Of a DNA stretch of 47,355 nucleotides, positions 17,316-25,304 are shown piece after piece. Source of the stretch: Chitinophagaceae bacterium UBA4407 (GTDB lineage Bacteria > Bacteroidota > Bacteroidia > Chitinophagales > Chitinophagaceae). Made by a program: the position numbers and the translations under genes. Below the pieces are notes generated by a model. That model was not told the origin of the DNA. It worked only from the letters and a program-made list of their open reading frames with translations, and ran no database searches. Positions within the stretch are counted from its first letter, which is position 1. Each line of letters starts with the position of its first letter. Where the stretch lies: positions 1-47,355 of the forward strand of contig DGQT01000033.1 in NCBI GenBank assembly GCA_002390845.1. Direction: 5' to 3'.

Positions 17316-17654
17316 TTAATTGTAGCAATTACAATCTGATTCGCATTTTGTAATATTTATTTTTACAGGGTAACCCAGTAATATTTCTTCTTCCATCGCT
17401 TCACGAACTTCATCAATGATCACGTCAAAAATAAAATCCTCGTTTGTTAATCCTGACGCAGCTTTTAAATAAACTAATTTTTTATCGCCGGCTTTTAAGC
17501 CTTCCAGTTGTAACTGCAACAAAGATTGTATTGCAGATGAGCCATGCAGGTAATTTACAGGATCATTATTCATAATATTTTCAAGTATCTCTCCGTTACT
17601 GTTCTTCATGATATAACGCATGGATACTACACTGTTCTTTGCAATTTGTTTCAT
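17316..17654 (-). CDS. Diverged FKBP/SlyD-like protein with Cys-rich tail
   Basis: 112 residues from the ATG at 17654; the frame runs up to 17702, but that start places a hydrophobic-poor, unlike extension before the FKBP fold. FKBP-like blocks: SVVSMRYIMKNSNGEILEN, NYLHGSSAIQSLLQLQLEG, KAGDKKLVYL and the tail FDVIIDEVREAMEEEILLGYP, with a shortened insert domain. The C-terminus ends CESDCNCYN, three cysteines plus acids, a likely metal site. Aromatic residues of the isomerase pocket are mostly missing, so it may bind clients or metal rather than isomerise. Co-transcribed with the CobW GTPase 9 nt downstream. Confidence 0.7.
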   Translation of the reverse strand: MKQIAKNSVVSMRYIMKNSNGEILENIMNNDPVNYLHGSSAIQSLLQLQLEGLKAGDKKLVYLKAASGLTNEDFIFDVIIDEVREAMEEEILLGYPVKINITKCESDCNCYN

Positions 17655-17713
17655 ATTATTACAGGGAGTATGATTTAGTAATGCTGACTGCGATATGGTC
17701 AATAGCTGACAAA

Positions 17714-17776
17714 CCGTTACAGAGTGCGACGCAACTGAGTATCATAGTAGTATTGCAGCCTTGATCACAAAAAAAT
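17714..17776 (+). repeat. Repeat half-unit, arm A forward
   Basis: GTGCGACGCAA at 17724-17734, then GAGTATCATAGTAG and an end GCCTTGATCACAAAAAAA. Between the FKBP-like and GH116 genes. Confidence 0.7.
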
Positions 17777-17801
17777 ATATCACTACCAAATGCTGCTCTC
17801 A

Positions 17802-20423
17802 TCAATAAACCTGTTTTCCGTTTACAACAGTTTTATTTACATTAATGGTTCCGTAAACCGTTTTTAAATTGGCTTTCCCGGCTTTGAAACTTACATTTCC
17901 AAACCCTGTTTCAGTAGAAAGAAAAGAAGTAAAATCGCCAACCCTTGAATCGATGAATAATGTTTTATCTACCGCATCATAACGCACTCCGGTGAGTGCC
18001 TGTAAATAACCATAACTGGATAACGCCCTTGCATACCAGTGGCCACATTCATACTCATTGAACGGGTTTCTGAAGCGGCCATCGTAACGGTTGCGGCTTG
18101 CACGAACAATATCAAGACCTTCCTGTACATTACCCATCAGCATCAGGTGTGAAGCAACCTGGTGTTCAATACCTGTCCACACTTCATCACTGTAAACAAA
18201 TGGTAAAGAAAGTTTGCCGCCTTTGGGCCACGAACACAACAGCAAACCACCTTCATCCCCTAATGCGTAAGAAGGGCGTTGCGGGTTGGCATGCTCACTT
18301 AAATTTTCTTTCAGGTTGTATTTATGTACGGCCTTTAAATGGCTTTTTATTTTAGAAGCATCAACAGGATCATTCAAACCACACATCCGTGCAATCCATG
18401 CGCCCAGTACACCATCAGATAAGCAACCTTTGCCATATTGATATTTGGGTCCTTCTTTCTGTAACAAGTCTTTTGCTTCCTGCGAATATTCGCCACCAAA
18501 AGATTGTGCAGTGGTCGGATCTTTTGCATTCAAACCTTTGAATTGAATATCCTGTATAAAATATTCACCATCGAATAAGGTGGTTTCCATTATTGCCCTT
18601 CCGCGATCTGCGAGTGTTTTGTATAAACTTACATCTTTACCTAAGAAAGTTCCCATTGCAACAATGGCATTCAGCGAGCCGAGATAAAAACTTGAATGCA
18701 TACCATCCGGGCCCCAGAATTCAATGTCGTACGTATTATGATGCGGTTCTTCTATAACGCCTTTCTGCCGCGGATCCCAGGTATTGATGCAATAATCCAT
18801 ACTCTTCCGTACCATGGGAAATATTTTTTTAAGCCAATCATTATCGCCGCTGATGCGCCATTCGCGGTACACTTTCATAATGCCACCTAACTGGCCGTCT
18901 GCTGCTGCATGAAACTCATGTGTAGCAGGCTGTATGGGCAACACAGATCTGAAATTCTGGTGACCTTTTTCGTCCTGGCTTTCGCAGAATTCTGTATTAC
19001 GCAAACTTCTTTCAAGTGCAGGGAACAGGTGTGCTATGGCCTGCGCATAATTCCAAACGTGTGTGCAGGAACCATGGCAGCAGCCCCAGCTATCGCCGCA
19101 GCCTTCCCAGTTCCATAACCTTCCATCATACTGCCGCATTACAGTTGGTGATTTGAGAATTGTAAGATTTGCCGCAACTGCTTCTATTACTTCGGGTGGC
19201 AGGCTGCTATTGTAAAAACTGGTTTTAAATAAATTTGATTTGCGCTTTAATTCATCATACTGATTATGCCAAAAAGTACCTGCTTCTTCAATGTTTTTAA
19301 AGCGGCTGCTATACCAGGGTTTATAATATTTACCATCAAAATTCTTATCGTATTTGTCAAGGCCGATATCAGAAGGCGAGTTACAGCAACCCGATGCAGG
19401 GTCACAGTTTTCTTTACGCATTCCTATGCCTCCAAAGGTTAATTCTGAATCTGGTGTGTACCAGGCCATCATTACGTTTATTGTTTTTTCCTTACCTGCA
19501 GCAACTGTAAACGGTACAAACAATGACGCACCCGGTGCATCACTTTCTACTGCAGCAACTGCTTTTACTCCGCCATTTTTTACAGTGTTCCATGCCATGG
19601 TAAGAGGGTCCCACCAGCCACCGCGAAACCAGCAATGATCTACAACGGTAGCTGCATCATTTGTAAAAATGACGAATTCAGATTTTTGTGGCTTTTCAGT
19701 TGTTCCGGTGTCTGTAAGAATAAAACCGTTTTGAAATGGCCTTATAGAATTTTTGCCATTGTCTGTTTTTAAAAAGTTTTTTGCATTGTAAGAAAAAACA
19801 ATTTCAAGTGGTGTATTACCGGTATTGATAAATTTATATTCAATAGAGGCAACCGGCATACCCGAACTGTCTTCATCCGTTGGTATAAAAGGGCTCCAGC
19901 CGGTTACCGAAACTTTTAAGGGTAAATCTGCATCACTGATATTAAGATACCCAAAGGGAAATTTTACATCGAAAGAAGCATTACGAAAACGTGGTAAACC
20001 AGTGGTTGCACCCGCTGAACCATTGCCCGCATCCTGCTGGCCGAATTTTTTCCAGTCCGGTACAGGCCCTTCCAACAGCTTGGCGCCATTTTTTATTCCT
20101 TTAACTGAAACTGCGGCAAACATGCCAGGCTCATTAAAAATTTCAGGTTTGTTGCGTACAGAAACATGCGATACACAACCTGTACCTTCCATGCAGATCA
20201 TACCGGCACCAAGTCCGCCTAAAGGAAAAGCGATGCGGTTTAAATTGCTGCCTGTATAAGCACTGTTGTAAGACCTCTTATTTTCCTTTTGTGCGTTGTC
20301 GCTTTCAACTGTAGTTGCTTTTTCACCTGCTGCAGAAACAATACCTGTGGGAATAATTGCAGCGCTTACACTGCCAATACCCATATTTTTAATAAAAGAA
20401 CGGCGCCCGGATTTTTGACTCAT
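17802..20423 (-). CDS. GH116-family glycosidase (GBA2-like), Tat-exported
   Basis: 873 residues. The N-terminus GRRSFIKNMGIGSVSAA (6-22) is a twin-arginine signal, so the enzyme is folded before export. An N-terminal beta-sandwich starts with IAFPLGGLGAGMICMEGTG (64-82), and the C-terminal (alpha/alpha)6 barrel carries the residues expected for this retaining family: Glu440 in NWEGCGDSWG as nucleophile and Asp566 in NTYDIEFWG as acid/base, by alignment with GBA2 and the Thermoanaerobacterium enzyme. Known members cleave beta-glucosides, beta-xylosides or glucosylceramide. Unusual are cysteine clusters CGDSWGCCHGSC (442-453) and CDPASGCC (340-347). It is divergent from the sugar-acid operon beginning at 20895. 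Substrate is not shown. Confidence 0.87.
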   Translation of the reverse strand: MSQKSGRRSFIKNMGIGSVSAAIIPTGIVSAAGEKATTVESDNAQKENKRSYNSAYTGSNLNRIAFPLGGLGAGMICMEGTGCVSHVSVRNKPEIFNEPGMFAAVSVKGIKNGAKLLEGPVPDWKKFGQQDAGNGSAGATTGLPRFRNASFDVKFPFGYLNISDADLPLKVSVTGWSPFIPTDEDSSGMPVASIEYKFINTGNTPLEIVFSYNAKNFLKTDNGKNSIRPFQNGFILTDTGTTEKPQKSEFVIFTNDAATVVDHCWFRGGWWDPLTMAWNTVKNGGVKAVAAVESDAPGASLFVPFTVAAGKEKTINVMMAWYTPDSELTFGGIGMRKENCDPASGCCNSPSDIGLDKYDKNFDGKYYKPWYSSRFKNIEEAGTFWHNQYDELKRKSNLFKTSFYNSSLPPEVIEAVAANLTILKSPTVMRQYDGRLWNWEGCGDSWGCCHGSCTHVWNYAQAIAHLFPALERSLRNTEFCESQDEKGHQNFRSVLPIQPATHEFHAAADGQLGGIMKVYREWRISGDNDWLKKIFPMVRKSMDYCINTWDPRQKGVIEEPHHNTYDIEFWGPDGMHSSFYLGSLNAIVAMGTFLGKDVSLYKTLADRGRAIMETTLFDGEYFIQDIQFKGLNAKDPTTAQSFGGEYSQEAKDLLQKEGPKYQYGKGCLSDGVLGAWIARMCGLNDPVDASKIKSHLKAVHKYNLKENLSEHANPQRPSYALGDEGGLLLCSWPKGGKLSLPFVYSDEVWTGIEHQVASHLMLMGNVQEGLDIVRASRNRYDGRFRNPFNEYECGHWYARALSSYGYLQALTGVRYDAVDKTLFIDSRVGDFTSFLSTETGFGNVSFKAGKANLKTVYGTINVNKTVVNGKQVY

Positions 20424-20480
20424 ATAAAACAGTTTTCGTTAGGGCAAACAATTTAAAACTTTATTGCTTTATTTGGTTGT

Positions 20481-20768
20481 ACATTTTTTTGGGTGAGCTA
20501 CAGAATATGAATAAAGCTTCTGTTGCCACGCTCGGTTCACAGTTCCCTTTTCATGGCGACATGTAAGCGAAGTGTGACAGCCTGTACCGAACTCGTTTCG
20601 GTATCGCACTCGTGTGCTGAAGAATAAAAGTGAGCAGTGAACAACGAACAGTGAACAATGAAATTCTATTTGCCTATTGCCTCCTTGCCTTGCTGCCTCT
20701 TCTTCCGAACGCACAAGTGAGTGACACAACCAGGATGCCATGAAATACTTAGGCTGGATAAAAAATCT
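20481..20768. repeat. Full intergenic repeat, split arm A and arm B, Cargo 1
   Basis: Split arm A at 20522-20609 (GTTGC ... CGCAC with about 78 bp between), the GTGAACA and GGCAA-type cargo at 20620-20705, arm B forward at 20711-20730, right end near GCTGGATAAAAAA. It covers most of the gap between 20423 and 20895. Confidence 0.75.
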
Positions 20769-20894
20769 GTACCAGGAAATTATTCTTTTAAGTAATAAAG
20801 GATGTTGTTGTTATTCAGTTTTTAGTAACTGAATAATTTATTGGTATTTTTATTCTTTGGTCAGGAGAAGTTCATCAACAATAAAAAATTAATT

Positions 20895-21518
20895 GTGTCA
20901 GCATTATCACAGATCCTTGAACGTAAGATCGTAGCCATTCTTCGTGGCATGCCGCCAAAAGATATTGAAGCGATTGCCAGTGCTTTACATAATGGCGGCA
21001 TACGCATACTTGAAGTAACATTGAATTCAGAAAATGCATTGGCTGTAATAGAACAACTGAGCCACGCATTTAAAGGCAGATTACTGATTGGCGCAGGAAC
21101 TGTTCTTGATACAAAAGATGCGAGGAATGCGATAGATGCCGGTGCTGCGTTTCTGATATCACCTTCACTGGATATTACAGTTATTAAGGCAGCAAAAAAT
21201 GCAGGCGTGGTAAGCATTCCGGGAGCATTTACACCAACAGAAATTTTAAGGGCACATAATAATGGTGCTGATATTGTAAAAATATTTCCTACATTAAATG
21301 CCGGGTATATAAAAAATATTTTAGCACCACTGAACCATATTCGCGTAATGCCCACCGGTGGCATTGACGCAACGAATATAAAATCGTTTGCTGCTACGGG
21401 GGCGGTGGCTTTTGGTATTGGCAGCGCTTTGGTAAACAGCAAAGCTACTATTAACGAAAGTTATTTGCAGGACCTTACTATTAAAGCAAATAAACTGGTT
21501 ATGGCAATGAATAGTTAG
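20895..21518 (+). CDS. KDPG/KDPGal aldolase
   Basis: 207 residues from the GTG at 20895, which gives the usual family N-terminus MSALSQILERKIVAILRG; the frame extends to a TTG at 20841 but those residues are unlike the family. A class I aldolase of the Eda/DgoA family that splits 2-keto-3-deoxy-6-phospho-gluconate or -galactonate into pyruvate and glyceraldehyde-3-phosphate in the cytoplasm. Catalytic Glu40 lies in ILEVTLNSENA and Schiff-base Lys129 in DIVKIFPTLNAG; phosphate-binding MPTGGID follows. It is first in a run with a DgoK-type kinase, lactonase and MFS transporter. Neighbours favour the galactonate form, but gluconate or a uronate-derived acid is equally possible. Confidence 0.92.
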   Translation: MSALSQILERKIVAILRGMPPKDIEAIASALHNGGIRILEVTLNSENALAVIEQLSHAFKGRLLIGAGTVLDTKDARNAIDAGAAFLISPSLDITVIKAAKNAGVVSIPGAFTPTEILRAHNNGADIVKIFPTLNAGYIKNILAPLNHIRVMPTGGIDATNIKSFAATGAVAFGIGSALVNSKATINESYLQDLTIKANKLVMAMNS

Positions 21519-21562
21519 CCGGCATTTATTCAGCATTCAATGGCTAGACTAAATACATTTTC

Positions 21563-22507
21563 ATGAAGCATTTTATCAGTTGCGACTGGGGCACAACCTC
21601 TTTCCGTTTAAGATTAATTGACGCAACAACTAAGCAAATATTGGCTGAAACAAAATCAGTGCAAGGCATTGCAACCATTTATGGTTTATGGAAAGAACAA
21701 CCGTCTGTGGACAGGATTTTATTTTACAGTAATGTGATACTGCAACAAATAAGAATACTTAAAAAAAAGGTTGGATATTCTTTAGACAATCTTCCGGTTA
21801 TCATTTCGGGTATGGCTTCTTCTTCTATTGGCATGTTGGAACTGCCTTACAAACAAATACCGTTTAATGTAAATACAGCTGAACTTAATATACATATTAT
21901 TCCTGCTACTGAAACATGCAGGCATCAAATGATCATTATATCGGGTGTATGTACCGCAAATGATGTAATGCGTGGAGAAGAAACCATACTTGCTGGTTGC
22001 AGTATTGAAAATACAAATGACGAACAATTATTCATTTTCCCCGGAACACATTCAAAGCATGTGGTAATTCAAAATGGCGTGGTGAAAGAGATTAAAACCT
22101 ATATGACGGGCGAACTGTTTGACCTGCTGAGCAGTAAAAGTATTTTATCCGCCTCTGTTGAAGTGGATATAATGATCAGCAATAGCGAATCATTTATAAA
22201 AGGTATTCGTGAAGCTGCTACAACAAATTTTTTAAACAGTATTTTTCATGTACGAACCAATCAATTACTTGGTGCATCGGACAAAAAAGAGAACTATCAT
22301 TATTTAAGCGGACTACTGATTGGTGAAGAATTGAAAGATATACAAAACAAAAACTATGTTTCAGTAACCGTTGTTTCATCAGGTACATTGTTGACGCTAT
22401 ACACAGAAGCTTTATCTGTGCTGGGTTTGAAAGATAAAAGCAAACAACAGGAGGCAGACGAAGCTTTGATTAAAGGCCAGGCTCTTATTTTAAATCTTTA
22501 TCAATAA
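21563..22507 (+). CDS. dgoK: 2-keto-3-deoxy-galactonate kinase (DgoK-like)
   Basis: 314 residues, the usual length for the family. Phosphorylates 2-keto-3-deoxygalactonate (or the gluconate epimer) to the substrate of the aldolase encoded 44 nt upstream. Recognised by the start ISCDWGTTSFRLRLID (4-19), GMASSSIGMLELPY (about 89-102), DVMRGEETILAG (about 133-144), PGTHSKHV and MTGELFDLL, in that order as in DgoK. This family is unrelated to ribokinase-type KdgK. The dehydratase that would feed it (DgoD type) is not in the window. Confidence 0.9.
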   Translation: MKHFISCDWGTTSFRLRLIDATTKQILAETKSVQGIATIYGLWKEQPSVDRILFYSNVILQQIRILKKKVGYSLDNLPVIISGMASSSIGMLELPYKQIPFNVNTAELNIHIIPATETCRHQMIIISGVCTANDVMRGEETILAGCSIENTNDEQLFIFPGTHSKHVVIQNGVVKEIKTYMTGELFDLLSSKSILSASVEVDIMISNSESFIKGIREAATTNFLNSIFHVRTNQLLGASDKKENYHYLSGLLIGEELKDIQNKNYVSVTVVSSGTLLTLYTEALSVLGLKDKSKQQEADEALIKGQALILNLYQ

Positions 22508-22531
22508 ATTTATCACTTAAAATAAGCCATA

Positions 22532-23578
22532 ATGAAAAAGATACTATCTGCTATTGCATTGTGCTGCATTATTGCGTGGTACGGTTGCGGTACCAACAAC
22601 ACAGAAAACAAAGAAACGAAACCAATAGTTAAAGACATTGAGCTCGGTAAAATAGAAATATACGACAGCAGTGCTCTTGGTATTATTGATAGTAACGCAA
22701 CCATTGAAAGTATTGGCAGAAATTACACCTGGGCCGAAGGCCCTGTTTGGATCGCTTCTAAACAAATGCTCATCTTCTCTGATGTACCCGAAAATAAAAT
22801 ATACCAGTGGAACGATAAAGATACACCGACATTATACCTCGCACCTTCCGGCTATACTGATACTGCGTTTCGTGCCGGTGAAACCGGTTCCAATGGTCTG
22901 TTTCTTGAGAAAGATGGAAATCTGTTGCTTTGCCAGTCTGGAAACAGGCAGGTAGCAAGAATGAATGCCCCACTAGATGCACCAAAGCCTTTGTTCACCG
23001 CACTTGCAGCCAACTATAAAGGCAAAAGATTCAACAGTCCGAACGATCTTATTGAAGACAGCAAAAAGAATATTTACTTCACAGATCCCATTTATGGTTT
23101 ACCAAAAGGTGCTGATGATCCTGAACGCGAATTAAGTTTTGAAGGGGTTTATAAAATAAGCACTGATGGTAAAACAACTTTGCTTACTGATTCCATTCCC
23201 AATCCCAATGGCATTGCATTATCGCTGGATGAAAAGATCTTGTACGTTGCCAGCAGCAACGATAAACATCCGGGTTGGTTTGCATATAACCTTGATGAAA
23301 ACGGCAACATTAAAAGCGGCGGTCTGTTACTCGATGCAACTGATTTAAAAGAAAAGGCAATTGTAAAGCAGGGAGCCGATGGATTCAAAATTGATAAGTA
23401 TGGCAATATTTTCAGTTCGGGTCCTGATGGCGTTGATATCATTTCCCCCACAGGAAAATTATTGGCCTTAATAAAAATTTATGAACGCCGTACTTCTAAC
23501 TGCGCTTTCAATGAAACGAAAGATGTGTTGTTTATTACAGCGGATGATATGGTGCTTAAAGTAAAACTGCATCCGTAA
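22532..23578 (+). CDS. SMP-30/gluconolactonase-family lactonase, probable lipoprotein
   Basis: 348 residues. An N-terminal export signal ends near Cys19 (AWYGCG), an imperfect lipobox. The six-bladed propeller carries WAEGPVWIASKQMLIFSDVP with the metal-ligand Glu, FNSPNDLIEDSKKNIYFTDP with the Asn, and GIALSLDEKILYVASSND and GADGFKIDKYGNIFSSGPDG with the Asp-type blocks. These calcium- or zinc-dependent enzymes open sugar lactones to aldonic acids. It follows the kinase gene by 24 nt and precedes the transporter. In the periplasm it could open lactone made by a PQQ sugar dehydrogenase such as that at 13908, before import of the acid. Confidence 0.87.
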   Translation: MKKILSAIALCCIIAWYGCGTNNTENKETKPIVKDIELGKIEIYDSSALGIIDSNATIESIGRNYTWAEGPVWIASKQMLIFSDVPENKIYQWNDKDTPTLYLAPSGYTDTAFRAGETGSNGLFLEKDGNLLLCQSGNRQVARMNAPLDAPKPLFTALAANYKGKRFNSPNDLIEDSKKNIYFTDPIYGLPKGADDPERELSFEGVYKISTDGKTTLLTDSIPNPNGIALSLDEKILYVASSNDKHPGWFAYNLDENGNIKSGGLLLDATDLKEKAIVKQGADGFKIDKYGNIFSSGPDGVDIISPTGKLLALIKIYERRTSNCAFNETKDVLFITADDMVLKVKLHP

Positions 23579-23586
23579 GCAAGTGA

Positions 23587-23776
23587 TTTTTTTGAGCCCG
23601 GCATTTGATTCTTTGATCGGCTTTTGTTGCGTCGCACACTTGAACTGAAGAATCTTCGGTTGACCGTTGACCGTCGACTGTCGACCCTTTCTTCCGAACG
23701 CACAAGTGAGTGACACAACCGGCGATGCCATGAAATACTATAGTTCGGCTACGCTCACTACTGGTTAACAAAAAAT
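23587..23776. repeat. Full intergenic repeat, arms A and B, Cargo 2
   Basis: Outer end TTTTTTTGAGCCCGGCA, arm A reversed 23627-23637, cargo of GACCGTTGACCGTCGAC-like 7-mers, arm B forward 23702-23719, right end with GTTCGGCT and AACAAAAAA. It splits the sugar-acid gene run. Confidence 0.8.
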
Positions 23777-23808
23777 GTTCAGCATCTTTAACAAAATAAA
23801 ATTTACGA

Positions 23809-25113
23809 ATGCAGCAACAGGCCATAGGAAAGTACAGGTGGGCGATTTGTGCGCTTGTTTTCTTTGCCACAACCATAAACTATCTCGACAGGGCCGTGAT
23901 AAGCCTGTTGAAATCGAACCTGGAAAATGAATTTAGCTGGACGGAATCTGACTACTCAAATATTGTAATTGCATTTCAGTTGGCGTATGCAATAGGCTTG
24001 TTATTTGCCGGAAGATTGATCGATAAAATTGGAACAAAACTTGGCTATGCGGTTTCAATATTTGCATGGAGCATTGCAGCAATATGCCATGCATTGGTGA
24101 GCGGTACATTTGGCTTTGGCGTGGCAAGGGCTTTTTTGGGTGTAACAGAAGCTGGTAATTTCCCTTCGGCCATTAAAACAACAGCAGAATGGTTCCCGAA
24201 AAAAGAACGTGCCTTTGCAACAGGGATTTTTAATTCAGGTACCAATATCGGGGCAATTGTTGCGCCGCTTACGGTACCATTGATCGCTGCAAAGATGGGT
24301 TGGCAATGGGCCTTTATTCTTACAGGTGCTATTGGTTTTATATGGTTGATCTGCTGGTATGCGTTTTATGAAATTCCTTCAAAACACAAACGCTTATCAA
24401 AAGCAGAATTTGATTATATACACGGTGACGAGGATGAAATAAAAGTAACAGATGCCATTGCAGATACCCGTAAAGTTTCATGGACGCAGCTACTTAAATT
24501 CAGGCAAACATGGACGTTTGTTTTAGGTAAATTTCTAACAGATCCTATTTGGTGGTTTTATTTATTCTGGCTGCCTGCATTTTTAAAAGCACAGTATGGA
24601 ATTACCGGAACAGCAGTATCAATGCCGGTTGCATTGGTTTACACTATGTCAACTTTCGGCAGCATTATTGGTGGCTGGTTACCTATGTACTTTATAAAAA
24701 AAGGATGGGCTGTTTTTCGGGCAAGAAAAACGTCTATGTTCATTTACGCCCTGCTTGCTTTGCCTGTTGTTTTTGCACAATATCTTGGATCTTTAAATAT
24801 GTGGTTAGCTGTTGTAATAATTGGTATTGCTACTTCGGGCCACCAGGCATGGAGCGCCAATATATTCACTACCGTTTCTGATATGTTCCCTAAAAAAGCA
24901 GTGGGTACTGTAACCGGAATTGGCGGCATGGCAGGCTCTTTAGGCGGTTTACTGATTGCAAAACTTGCGGGGTTATTATTCGATCATTATAAAGCGCTTG
25001 GTAGTATTGAAACAGGATATTATATCATGTTCTTTATTTGTGGATTTGCATATTTGGCGGCATGGCTTATTATGCATGCATTGTCCCCAAAAATGAAACG
25101 GGTAGTGTTGTAA
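23809..25113 (+). CDS. MFS transporter, hexuronate/aldonate (ACS family)
   Basis: 434 residues with twelve predicted membrane helices. Signatures are NYLDRAVISLLKSNLE (25-40), GRLIDKIGTKLGY (loop 2-3), AFLGVTEAGNFPSAIKTTAE (about 107-126), WFPKKERAFATGIFNSGTNI and AIVAP, all typical of the ExuT/DgoT anion:cation symporter family. It most likely imports an aldonate or hexuronate with protons at the inner membrane. The lactonase, kinase and aldolase genes lie just upstream and point to galactonate or gluconate. A repeat element stands between it and the lactonase gene, so it may have its own promoter. Confidence 0.9.
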   Translation: MQQQAIGKYRWAICALVFFATTINYLDRAVISLLKSNLENEFSWTESDYSNIVIAFQLAYAIGLLFAGRLIDKIGTKLGYAVSIFAWSIAAICHALVSGTFGFGVARAFLGVTEAGNFPSAIKTTAEWFPKKERAFATGIFNSGTNIGAIVAPLTVPLIAAKMGWQWAFILTGAIGFIWLICWYAFYEIPSKHKRLSKAEFDYIHGDEDEIKVTDAIADTRKVSWTQLLKFRQTWTFVLGKFLTDPIWWFYLFWLPAFLKAQYGITGTAVSMPVALVYTMSTFGSIIGGWLPMYFIKKGWAVFRARKTSMFIYALLALPVVFAQYLGSLNMWLAVVIIGIATSGHQAWSANIFTTVSDMFPKKAVGTVTGIGGMAGSLGGLLIAKLAGLLFDHYKALGSIETGYYIMFFICGFAYLAAWLIMHALSPKMKRVVL

Positions 25114-25115
25114 GA

Positions 25116-25175
25116 ATTTTTTTGTGAGCCGGGCATTTGTTTTTCATGTAAGCTTCGTTGCGTCGCACTCTTGAA
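25116..25175 (-). repeat. Repeat half-unit, arm A reversed
   Basis: TTTTTTTGTGAGCCGGGCA end at 25117, arm A (TTGCGTCGCAC) at 25158-25168. It starts just after the transporter stop; a small hairpin CATAGCT/AGCTATG follows at 25179-25198. Confidence 0.75.
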
Positions 25176-25304
25176 CGTCATAGCTATTATCAGCTATGCA
25201 CTATACTATTCAACGTGTACTATATCGCTGATTTCTAATTGTACTATCCAATTGTAGAATTTCTATTTCAGTATATTAGAAAATTCAACTTTTCAATTAC
25301 CTTT

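Noticed and set aside
20861..21442. 193-codon antisense frame over the aldolase gene
   Set aside because: The sense frame encodes an intact KDPG-type aldolase with Glu40 and Lys129; the antisense protein has no family features.
23556..23876. 106-codon antisense frame across a repeat
   Set aside because: It is made mostly of the repeat and its cargo, with no family features.
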